Assembly: GCF_018294505.1 (NCBI RefSeq)
Contig: NC_057807.1
Span: 169,412,883 to 169,476,882, forward strand
Direction of reading: 5' to 3'
From: Triticum aestivum
Lineage: Eukaryota > Streptophyta > Magnoliopsida > Poales > Poaceae
Length of the DNA stretch: 64,000 nt
In this document: positions 55,972 to 64,000 of the stretch, one piece after another
Layout: the number at the start of each line of letters is the position of its first letter
Position numbering within the stretch: position 1 is the first letter of the stretch
Notes under the pieces: model-generated
Told to the model about the DNA's origin: nothing
The model's database searches: none
Seen by the model: only the letters and a program-made list of their open reading frames with translations
Position numbers and translations under genes: made by a program

Positions 55972-58845
55972 ATCTATCCTCGCTTTTATGCCTAGCTAGG
56001 GGCGTTAAACGATAGCGCTAGTTGGGAGGCAACCCAATTTTATTTTAGTTTTTTTGCTTCTGTTTAGTAATAAATTTTGCATCTACCTTCTGTTTAGATG
56101 TGTTTTCATGTTTTAATTAGTGTTTGTGCCAAGTAGAACCTATAGGATAACCAATGGTGATAGTTAATTTGATTCTGCTGAAAAACAGAATCTTTGAACG
56201 CACGAAAATAATTTTAGTAATTCACAGAAACGTGCTTTTGTGTTGATTCTTTCTGATGTAGATCAATAGACAAATTTCCAAGGACTTCCTGTTTTGGTAG
56301 GATTTTTAGAGTTCCAGAAGTATTCTAGAGTTACATATTGCTACAGACTGTTCTGTTTTTGACAGATTCTGTTTTTCGTGTGTTGTTTGCTTATTTCGAT
56401 GCATCTATGGCTAGTATGTAGGGGTATGAAACATAGAGAAGTTGGAATACAGTAGGTTTAACACCAATATAAATAAATAATGAGTTCATTACAGTACCTT
56501 ATGTGGTGGTTTTTCTTTCTTGCACTAACGGAGCTTATGAGATTTCCTGTTGAGTTTTGTGTTTTGAAGTTTTCAAGTTTTGGGTAAAGATTTGATGGAC
56601 TATGGAATAAGGAGTGGCAAGAGCCTAAGCTTGGGGATGCCCAAGGCACCCCAAGATATCCAAGAATATGCAAAAGCCTAAGCTTGGGGATGCCCCGGAA
56701 GGCATCCCCTCTTTCGTCTTCATCTATCAGTAACTTCACTTGGGGGTATATTTTTATTCGCCACATGATATGTGTTTTGCTTGGAGCGTATTGTATGCTA
56801 TTAGTATTTGATTTTTAGTGTAACACAATCATCCTTGCTGTACACACCTTTTGGGAGAACCCACCTGATTGGAATTTATTAGAATACTCTATGTGCTTCA
56901 CTTATATCTTTTGAGCTAGATAATTTTGCTCTAGTGCTTCACTTATATCTTTTAGAGAACGGCGGTGGCTTAATTTTGTAGAAATTGTTAATCTTTCATG
57001 CTTAACTTATATTATTTTGAGAGTCTCTTAGAACAACATGGTATTTTCTATGGTTATAAAATTGGTCCTAGAATGATGGGCATCCAAGTTGGGTATAATA
57101 AAAACTATCATAGGAAGTGAATTGGATGCTATGATCAATTTGATACTTGATAATTGTTTTGAGATATGGAGGTAGTGATATTAGAGTCATGCTAGTTGGG
57201 TGATTATGAATTTAAAGAATGCTTGTGTTGAAGTTAGCAAGTCCCGTATCATGCACGTATGGTAAAAGTTGTGTAACAAATTTGAAACATGAGGTGTTCT
57301 TAGATTGTGCATCCTTATGAGTGGCGGTCGGGGACGAACGACGGTCTTTTCCTACCAATCTATCCCCCTAGGAGCATGCGCGTAGTGCTTGATTTTTGAT
57401 GACTTGTAGATTTTTGCAATAAGTATATGAGTTCTTTTTTGACTAATGTTGGGTCCATGGATTATACACACTCTCACCCTTCCATCACTGCTAGCCTCTT
57501 CGGTACCGTGCATTGCCCTTTCTCACCTTGAGAATTGGTGCAAACTTTGCCGGTGCATCCAAACCCCGTGATACGATACGCTCTATCACACATAAACCTC
57601 CTTATATCTTCCTCAAAACAGCCACCGTACCTACCTATTATGGCATTTCCATAGCCATTCCGAGATATATTGCCATGCAACTTTCCACCTTCCGTTCATC
57701 ATCACGACACACATTATCATTGTCATATTGCCTTGCATGATCATGTAGTTGACATCGTATTTGTGGCAAAGCCACCATGCATAATTTTTCATACATGTCA
57801 CTCTTCATTCATTTCCCATCCCGGTACACCGCCAAAGGCATTCATATAGAGTCATATCTTGTTCTAGTTTTGGGTTGTAATTCATGAGTTGTAAATAAAT
57901 AGAAGTGTGATGATCATCATTATTAGAGCATTGTCCCCCCACACAAAAAGAAAGGCCAAAAAAAAGGCCAAAGAAAAAAATACAAAGGCCAAAAGAAAAA
58001 AAGGCCAAAAGAAAAAAAGAAAAAAAGAAAAGAAAAAAATAAAAATAAAAAAAAGGGGGCAATGTTACTATCCTTTTCCACACTTGTGCTTCAAAGTAGC
58101 ACCATGTTCTTCATACAGAAAGTCTTATATGTTTTCACTTTCATATACTAGTGGGAATTTTTCATTATAGAACTTGGCTTGTATATTCCTACGATGGGCT
58201 TCCTGAAAATGCCCTAGGTCTTCATGAGCAAGCAAGTTGGATGCACACCCACTAGTTTATTTTGTTGAGCTTTCATACATTTATAGCTCTAGTGCATATG
58301 TTGCATGGCAATCCCTACTCCTCATGTTGATATCAATTGATGGGCATCTCCATAGCCCATTGATTATCCTCGTCAATGTGAGACTTTCTCCTTTTTTTGT
58401 ATTCTCCACACAATGTCCATCATCAGATTCTATTCCACCCATAGTGCTATATCCATGCCTCATGCTCATGTATTGCATGAAAGTTGAAAAAGTTTGAGAT
58501 TATTTAAGTACGAACAATTGCTTGGCTTGTCATCGGGGGTGTGCAAGATGGGAGCATTTTTGTGTGACAAAAATGAAGCATGACCTAACTATACAATTTT
58601 GTAGGGATGAACTTTCTTTAGCCATGTTATTTTGAGAAGACATGATTGCTTTGATTAGTATGCTTGAAGTATTACTATTTCTTATGTCAATATGAACTTT
58701 TATTTTGAATCATTTGGATCTGAACATTCATGCCACAATAAAGAAAATTACATTGAGAATTATGCTAGGTAGCATTCCACATCAAAAATTCTGTTTTTAT
58801 CATTTACCTACTCGAGGACAAGTAGGAATTAAGCTTGGGGATGCT
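55972..58845 (+). other. Element B non-coding tail with hairpins and purine run
   Basis: No RT or integrase. Features: TTATGCCTAGCTAGGGGC and GTTGGGAGGCAACCCAA after the ORF stop (55,986-56,037); a bulged hairpin at about 56,634-56,653 and a perfect one at 56,686-56,709 (arms GGGGATGCC/GGCATCCCC); a polypurine/A-rich run of GGCCAAAGAAAAA-type repeats at 57,945-58,057; and the final purine tract AAGCTTGGGGATGCT directly before the 3' LTR. Confidence 0.75.
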
Positions 58846-60403
58846 TGATACGTCTCCAACGTATCTATAATTTTTGATTGTTCCATGCCATTATATTACC
58901 CGTTTTGGATGTTTATGGGCTTTACTTTACACATTTATACCATTTTTGGGACTAACCTACTAACCGGAGGCCCAGCCTGAATTGCTGTTTTTTTTGCCTA
59001 CTTCAGTGTTTCGAAGAAAAGGAATATCAAACGGAGTCCAAACGGAATGAAACCTTCGGGAGCGATCTTTTTGGAACAAACGTGATCCAGAGGACTTGGA
59101 GTGGAAGTCAAGAAACAAGGAAGGCGGCCACGAGGGTGCCCGGCGTGCCCCCCACCCTCGTGGGCCCCTCGAGCGTCCACCGACCTACTTCTTCCGCCTA
59201 TATATACCCATGTACCCCGAAAACATCAGAAGCGACCATGAAAAACTATTTCCACCGCCGTAACCTTCTGTATCCACGAGATCTCATCTTGGAGCCTTCG
59301 CCGGCGCTCTGCCGGAGCGGGAATCGATCATGGAGGGCCTATAAATCATCTCCAAGGCCTCTCCGATGAGTTGTGAGTAGTTTACCACAGACCTTCGGGT
59401 CCATAGTTATTAGCTAGATGGCTCTTCCCTCTCTTTGAATCTCCATACCATGTTCTCCTCGATCTTCTTGGAGATCTATTCGATGTAACTCTTTTTGTGG
59501 TGTGTTTGTCGAGATCCGATGAATTGTGGGTTTATGATCAAGTTTATATATGAGAAATATTTGAATCTCCTCTGAATTCTTTTATGTGTGATTAAATTAT
59601 CTTTGCAAGTCTCTTCGAATTATCAGTTTGGTTTGGCCTACTAAATTGATCTTTCTTGCAATGGGAGAAGTGCTTAGCTTTGGGTTCAATCTTGTGGTGT
59701 CCTTTCCTAGTGACAGCGGGGGCAGCAAGGCACTTATTGTATTGTTGCCGTCAAGGATAAAAAGATGGGGTTTATATCATATTGCATGAGTTTATCCCTC
59801 TACATCATGTTATCTTTCTTAATGCGTTACTCTGTTCTTTATGAACTTAATACTCTTGATGCATGTTGGATAGCGGTCGATCTGTGGAGTAATAGTAGTA
59901 GATGCAGGCAGGAGTCGGTCTACTTGTCACGGACGTGATGCCTATATACATGATCATGCCTAGATAATCTCATAATTATTCGCTTTTCTATCAATTGCTC
60001 GACAGTAATTTGTTCACCCACCGTAATAGTTATGCTATCTTGAGAGAAGCCACTAGTGAAACCTATGGCCCCCGGGTCTATCTCTTATCATATAAGCTTT
60101 CAATCTACTTTTATTTGCATCTTTTACTTTTCCAATCTATATTATAAAATACCAAAAAATATTTATCTTATCATATTATCTCTATCAGATCTCACTTTCG
60201 CAAGTGGCCTTGAAGGGATTGACAACCCCTTTATTGCGTTGGTTGCGAGTTCTTGTTTGTTTGTGTAGGTGCGTGGGACTTTTGAGGAGCCTCCTACTGG
60301 ATTGATACCTTGGTTCACAAAAACGGAGGGAAATACTTACGCTACTATTGCTGCATCACCCTTTCCTCTTCAAGGAAAACCAACGCAAGCTCAAGACGTA
60401 GCA
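58846..60403 (+). repeat. Element B 3' LTR, 1558 bp
   Basis: Starts TGATACGTCTCCAACGTATC after the purine tract and ends CAAGACGTAGCA, followed by the target duplication GCAGG and the resumed LTR of element C. Confidence 0.9.
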
Positions 60404-60408
60404 GCAGG

Positions 60409-61104
60409 CTCGCGAGGAGGCGGAGAGATCAAGGCAAGGGGTACCTCGCAAGGTGCCCATGACCCAAGCCATGACGATCAAGACCAGGCGGGCGCCAGCC
60501 CGCCCAGTGTCCTCGTTTCCTCTTTGGTGAAAGGGGCCAAGCGCATGCTGGAGTACCGAGGCATTGGGCAAAGGATTCCTTATCGGTGCAACAAGACCAA
60601 GACCAGCAGGACGGCAGGACAGAGGTCACCGTTGAGCCCAAGACGGCGTCATCACTAGTGCCTTTGGCAGGCGAAGACCACCTTTAGTCAGGATAGCTTG
60701 TACTAGCTGTCCCCTTTCAAAGTGGGCATTGTTGGATCCCTTCCTGCCAAATATTTGGGAAGAGGACCATGGCCTCTATAAATAGATCTAGCCACCACAT
60801 TAGAAGGGAAAATTAAGTTCATCCGCACACCACACTAGCCCAAGAACACCTCTCCTCGCGAGGCTGTTCTTCCTTGTACTGTTCATCATCAGCACAAGAG
60901 CCAATCCACCACACCACACACTGGATTAGGATATTACACCACAACGGTGGTCCGAACCAGTATAAACCTCGTGTCTCTTGTGTTGTTCATCGATCTAGCT
61001 TAGGGATGGCGGCGAGGCGGAGGGCGTGTTTTGGTAGGGATAGATATTTGTGCGCGCCCCAGAGTTCGAACCTTAAGGGTTTTGCCGGAACCCGATATCC
61101 GACA
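60409..61104 (+). repeat. Element C 5' LTR, right part
   Basis: Continues the LTR with CTCGCGAGGAGGCGGAGAG, identical to the sequence at the same place in the 3' LTR at the window end. It has a TATA box CTATAAATAG at about 60,775 and ends GATATCCGACA directly before the primer site. Without element B the LTR is about 873 bp. Confidence 0.85.
60775..60784 (+). promoter_or_regulatory. TATA box of element C LTR
   Basis: CTATAAATAG in a GC-rich context about 330 bp before the LTR end. Element E's LTR has the same motif in the corresponding region. Element B sits upstream of it, so the U3 part is now more than 8 kb away from the promoter core. Confidence 0.5.
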
Positions 61105-61122
61105 TTTGGCGTGCCAGGTAGG
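61105..61122 (+). other. Primer-binding site of element C
   Basis: TTTGGCGTGCCAGGTAGG follows the LTR end CGACA directly. It is one of three copies of this motif in the window (C, D, E), and it fixes C in the + orientation. Confidence 0.75.
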
Positions 61123-61361
61123 GGTGCACCGGAGTCTTCCTTCCGCCAATCTGCGTTCCACTGCTTCGTCGCGTGCATGTCCGGCGACCCGACGACCAAC
61201 ACCGACCGCTGGGCGGCATGGCCAGCCCATGCCATGCCACCTGCCAAAGGTGACCTCAACCCTGCACCCAGGCATCCCGCGCACCGCAGAACGCCGCGAG
61301 GCGCGGGCGACGCAGTCAAGCACTGCCTGCCCTTACTCCGCGGCAGGTCCGATCAGCCGCA

Positions 61362-62171
61362 ATGGCCTCAAGCCACGCTACGGCCATGGCGCCGCACACC
61401 AGGCGGGAGCAAGCGAACATGAGGGCCGCCCTCACTGTGGCTCGGGAGCTGCTGCGGTACAGGTTGCAGGAGAGCGGCCGAGATGTGTTGCTGCAGGGCG
61501 TTGCCGAGCTCCTGGATGCCGCGGCCTTGGGGGCGCCGCCATTCTGTTTCTAGCTTCCACCCCAGGCCCCGGTCGGATCGCTCAGCAGACCTCTCCGCGC
61601 CCGCGTGGCCTCAGGCGCGCCCCCAGGCCTCATCGACACCAGCTCAACCATCAGCGCTAGGCGTTGAGCTACACCAGCACTACCTCCGATGAATGAGGGC
61701 ATGCGCGTCGCCGCCTACGGCCTGGGCGGGCCGTCGCCCTACCACCCTCAAGACGGCGCGTTAGGCCAGGCCACATGGAGTGTGGGGCACTATGGCGAGG
61801 TCTTCGAGGCGGCGACCTTGGAGGCTTACGTGCCCCGTATGGTGGACCGAGAGTACGAGATGGAAGACGACCCTGGCTCATTCCTCTGGTCAGGCTGGGA
61901 GGAAGAGATGCCAGATGCCAAGCCTTTTCAAGAGCCTCAAGGAAGCCTCGCCAACCGCGCTGACAGCAGCAGCTACCGGGTGCCGCTAATTCCTCAGGAG
62001 CAAGCTTATGCTAACCTTGGGTCGCAGGAGGTTCAGGTCACTGCAGCGGGCAGCTCCCCCAGCTCAGCAGCCACCCTTCCGCCAGGAGGAGCGCACTGGG
62101 GGCTGCAGGAGAGGGGCCGGGAGCCTGGCCCCACCCCACGGCGCACGAAGCAAGGCAACCCCCGGAGGTAG
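61362..62171 (+). pseudogene. gag N-terminal fragment of element C
   Basis: MAPHTRREQANMRAALTVAR continues into ELLRYRLQESGRDVLLQGVA with ELLDAAA, and resembles the gag N-terminus of element E (LLMACELLCYR...WLDRIAELVSAAG). After a stop at 61,551 a second open stretch (61,689-62,169) encodes an acidic, Pro/Gly-rich 160-residue segment (GHYGEVFEAATLEAYVPRMV). The capsid core signature present in E is missing, so this is a shortened gag. It could still supply an RNA-packaging signal rather than a protein. Confidence 0.45.
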
Positions 62172-63083
62172 GCCCTCTGCTAGGGAGGTGCTGCAAAGCG
62201 TACCCCCAGCAGAGGACCCGTGGTTGTCGAGGGCGCCGCTGGCGTCCCCTTTGCCCCATTGGCGTCGTCCTTGGTCTCCGGCCGCCGTCAGTGGTGGTAG
62301 AGGGTGACGCAAGGCAGGGCCCTCGTCTGGCGATATGAAGCAAGGTCTGGTGCCTGTGAAGAAGGCCCAGTGCCTATGAAGCTCGCTGCCCATGACACTC
62401 TCACAAAATAATGAGTTGGGGTTGTTCACGCCCCAGTGTCTCCGGAGAGCCGCCCTCGGGCCTCGGGGGCTCCCTCCCACGCCCAGTGGCAGCACTTAGC
62501 TCTACGCTGGTGAGAAGACGTCGAAGACTAGACTAGGTGCCCAACGCGGCCTTTTGCTTTTCGCCTCCCTTTCTGTGGTCGAGCTTCCTTGCGTCAGATT
62601 TAAGTTGAAATTGAATTTGCATTTGTGTATGCGGGGGGGGGGGGGGGGTGTCTGTCTTGTTTGTGTGATTTCTTGTGTTCTGGTTTCTGTCCTGGTTTGG
62701 AGTTCGCACTAGCTGCCTCCCCCTGGCGAGCCTCTCTCGGGCGGGGCTGAACGAAGCACACGTGCGCTGTGCGCATGCCATCCCACGGCCGGCACTCGCT
62801 TTCGCGAGGCACTCACGACCCAGGCAATAGGCCCCTCAGAGGACCCTCAGAGACTCACGGCCTCGCGAGCCTATTCAGGACTTGTCCTGGCTAAAGGTAA
62901 ACTGCAACAACAAGCTCGCCGCAGGGCCCGTAGGGCCATGAAGGCACGTGTTCATCATCCTTCTTAAAAGCATACGAACAACAATCTTTTTACATGAGGG
63001 GCTACCCCTCCCAAAATGCTCTTACAACCTTTGGGGCCGCCCCAAGCTTTTGTGTGCAGGATAAGAAGCAGGGGAAGACGGGA
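62172..63083 (+). other. Element C non-coding stretch
   Basis: No credible gene. It contains a run of 16 G at 62,633-62,648 and GC-rich sequence. Short ORFs here are composition artefacts. Confidence 0.45.
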
Positions 63084-63860
63084 TCAGTCAGACATATCGC
63101 TAACCGCGCCTTCCTGGTCGCCTCTAGAAACATCGCTAGCGCCGCTGTCATTGTCACTAGCTTCGCCATCACCATCATTGTTGCCGCCATCACCACCATT
63201 GACCACGTCGCCACCATCTGTCGTGACTACCACCCCGTCGTTGTCAGAAGCAAAGGCCCTAACAAGCGCATCCACGTTGTCCTCCACCCACCGCGCCAGG
63301 TCACCTCGGATGGCCTCGGGCACCGGGGTAGTGATGGCGTCGAAATCGAAGTGAGGATCAGCGTTCTGAAGATGGCTAATGACGCGGGAGAGTGCACGCC
63401 CGAGAAGGCTGCGGCTCCTCTCCTCGACAAGTTGGCGAGCTCTCACGGAGCGGTTCTCCAGGCCCGTCAGCACATCAGTGAAGAAGCGGAGATGACCGGC
63501 ATAGTTGGTCACGTGAGGATGCGGGGCGTCCTCATCGCAGATATTGCCTCGGGCCGTGTTGGCCCTGTTCCTGAGTTGCTGGAGCATGGGGCCGTGCATG
63601 TGCTCCAGCGTATGCCGTTGAAGAATTTCTTCTCTGTTCTGCTGCGTGATGGACTCGGTGTCAGCAACCTGCTGCTGAAGAGAAGACAGCTCGGTGCAGG
63701 CGTAGGCCAGCTCAGTCTGCGCCGAGATCAGGGTGGCAGCGGCAGCCTCCATGCGCTGCTCCACTTCAGCCAGCTTGGATCTAAGGGCGGCAGTCCTTGT
63801 CGGCGTTTTGGGAACGGGGGTACCCAGACTTGCCTGCCTGCGGTCAGCGGCGTGGCTCAA
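63084..63860 (-). CDS. Antisense ORF of element C, 258 codons, coiled-coil protein
   Basis: An uninterrupted minus-strand ORF in a + element. Its first 21 codons lie inside the 3' LTR (the LTR starts at 63,798). Residues 25-75 form a coiled coil (LRSKLAEVEQRMEAAAATLI), residues ~125-215 a helical domain with HLRFFTDVLTGLENRSVRAR, SLLGRALSRVISHLQNADPH and FDFDAITTPVP, and the tail is an acidic Gly/Asp-rich stretch. Order and spacing match the C-terminal third of element D's antisense gene (coiled coil, then LGVFFNELIEKL...ALFMVLSNIACRHPDCDLDD). The PF04195-type N-terminus present in D is missing, so it is either a shortened gene or the last exon of a spliced one starting outside the window. 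Function is unknown. It is the longest undamaged recognisable ORF in the window. Confidence 0.55.
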   Translation of the reverse strand: MSHAADRRQASLGTPVPKTPTRTAALRSKLAEVEQRMEAAAATLISAQTELAYACTELSSLQQQVADTESITQQNREEILQRHTLEHMHGPMLQQLRNRANTARGNICDEDAPHPHVTNYAGHLRFFTDVLTGLENRSVRARQLVEERSRSLLGRALSRVISHLQNADPHFDFDAITTPVPEAIRGDLARWVEDNVDALVRAFASDNDGVVVTTDGGDVVNGGDGGNNDGDGEASDNDSGASDVSRGDQEGAVSDMSD

Positions 63861-64000
63861 GGAGTGGCCCAGTACGGCCCATCTTCATCAGCACATGCTC
63901 AAGACCCTCGCGAGGGGCAAGCCTCGCAGGGTGGACGGCAGGAGGCTTCCTCAGGCACGGAATCGTCAGGCTAGCTCGCGAGGAGGCGGAGAGATCAAGG
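63798..64000 (+). repeat. Element C 3' LTR, first 203 bp (window end)
   Basis: TGTCGGCGTTTTGGGAACGG onward aligns with the split 5' LTR: 63,798-63,976 with 51,939-52,115, then CTCGCGAGGAGGCGGAGAG with 60,409 onward. It provides the uninterrupted version of the site into which element B inserted. Confidence 0.85.

Larger units (their letters stand above)
52116..60403 (+). mobile_element. Element B: complete Sabrina/WHAM-like gypsy element, gag-protease only
   Basis: B is 8288 bp, with LTRs at 52,116-53,676 and 58,846-60,403, a tRNA-Asp-type primer site, one gag-protease gene (53,900-55,971), a 2.9 kb non-coding tail and a purine tract. Flanks GTAGG (52,111-52,115) and GCAGG (60,404-60,408) are a target duplication with one mismatch, and joining the flanks restores the LTR of element C. 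There is no RT, RNase H or integrase and no room hiding them, so it is non-autonomous by design of the family. Confidence 0.9.
51939..64000 (+). mobile_element. Element C: non-autonomous gypsy-type element with antisense ORF, split by B, open at the window end
   Basis: C begins with its 5' LTR at 51,939 inside J's integrase. The LTR is split by element B; it resumes after 60,403 and ends at 61,104. The primer site at 61,105 and a second LTR starting at 63,798 leave only 2.7 kb of internal sequence. On the + strand this holds a gag N-terminus fragment but no capsid core, protease, RT or integrase. The largest ORF (63,084-63,860) is on the minus strand. Primer site and gag N-terminus link C with element E; the antisense ORF links it with D. 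Confidence 0.8.

Noticed and set aside
57907..58170. Lys-rich 87-codon ORF
   Set aside because: Translation of the purine-rich run in the non-coding tail of element B.
1..64000. tRNA, rRNA or microRNA genes
   Set aside because: No cloverleaf with A and B boxes and no rRNA segment was seen; tRNA-like matches are only the short retroelement primer sites.

Overview
The window is transposon-dense plant DNA, almost certainly from a Triticeae grass (wheat, Aegilops or barley group). The evidence is a Ty1/copia element whose LTR and pol match the BARE1/Angela/WIS type, several Ty3/gypsy LTRs of the Sabrina/WHAM type (starting TGATACGTCTCCAACG), and captured or decayed plant gene pieces (B3 domain, F-box). 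I found no intact cellular gene, no tRNA or rRNA gene and no CRISPR. Family names come from memory of LTR ends and are tentative; structural calls (LTR ends, target-site duplications, primer-binding sites, orientation) were read directly from the sequence. Letters A-K are my own labels.

Left part (1-17,725). Positions 1-3,382 are a decayed gypsy pol (element K, + strand), followed by its very long LTR (3,383-7,559, about 4.2 kb). Next come a GC-rich LTR-like fragment (7,560-9,005), the 3' half of a Sabrina-like element A (internal 9,006-10,297, LTR 10,298-11,872) and a B3-domain gene fragment abutting that LTR. Element E follows on the minus strand, with gag and protease remains, a trace of RT, a primer-binding site and an LTR at 16,839-17,725.

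Middle (17,726-31,310). An array of eight diverged ~300-385 bp tandem units (17,765-27,775) is split by a complete 7.3 kb element D (19,162-26,453, TSD CCCCT). D lies on the minus strand, yet its only recognisable coding sequence is on the opposite (+) strand. After the array come a decayed F-box/FBD-type gene and gene-like exon fragments cut off by the next element.

Right part (31,311-64,000) is a nested stack. Element F (gypsy, gag-protease only) starts at 31,311 and is split inside gag by G (33,902-41,188, complete, with a long unusual His/Cys/Met-rich ORF and no RT). F is split again at 43,964 by H (minus Sabrina-like). H is split at 46,556 by J (minus BARE1/Angela-like copia). J's LTR contains solo LTR I (48,296-49,725, TSD TCTAG), and J's integrase is cut at 51,939 by C. 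C's 5' LTR is in turn split by B (52,116-60,403, complete gag-protease-only Sabrina-like element). C runs off the window end at its second LTR (from 63,798).

The main theme is non-autonomy. B, F, G, D and C show LTRs, primer sites and sometimes purine tracts, but no reverse transcriptase or integrase where they can be inspected, so they probably depended on enzymes from relatives. Two of them (C and D) carry a long antisense ORF with matching architecture and G carries a non-canonical ORF; these are the best leads for undescribed biology.
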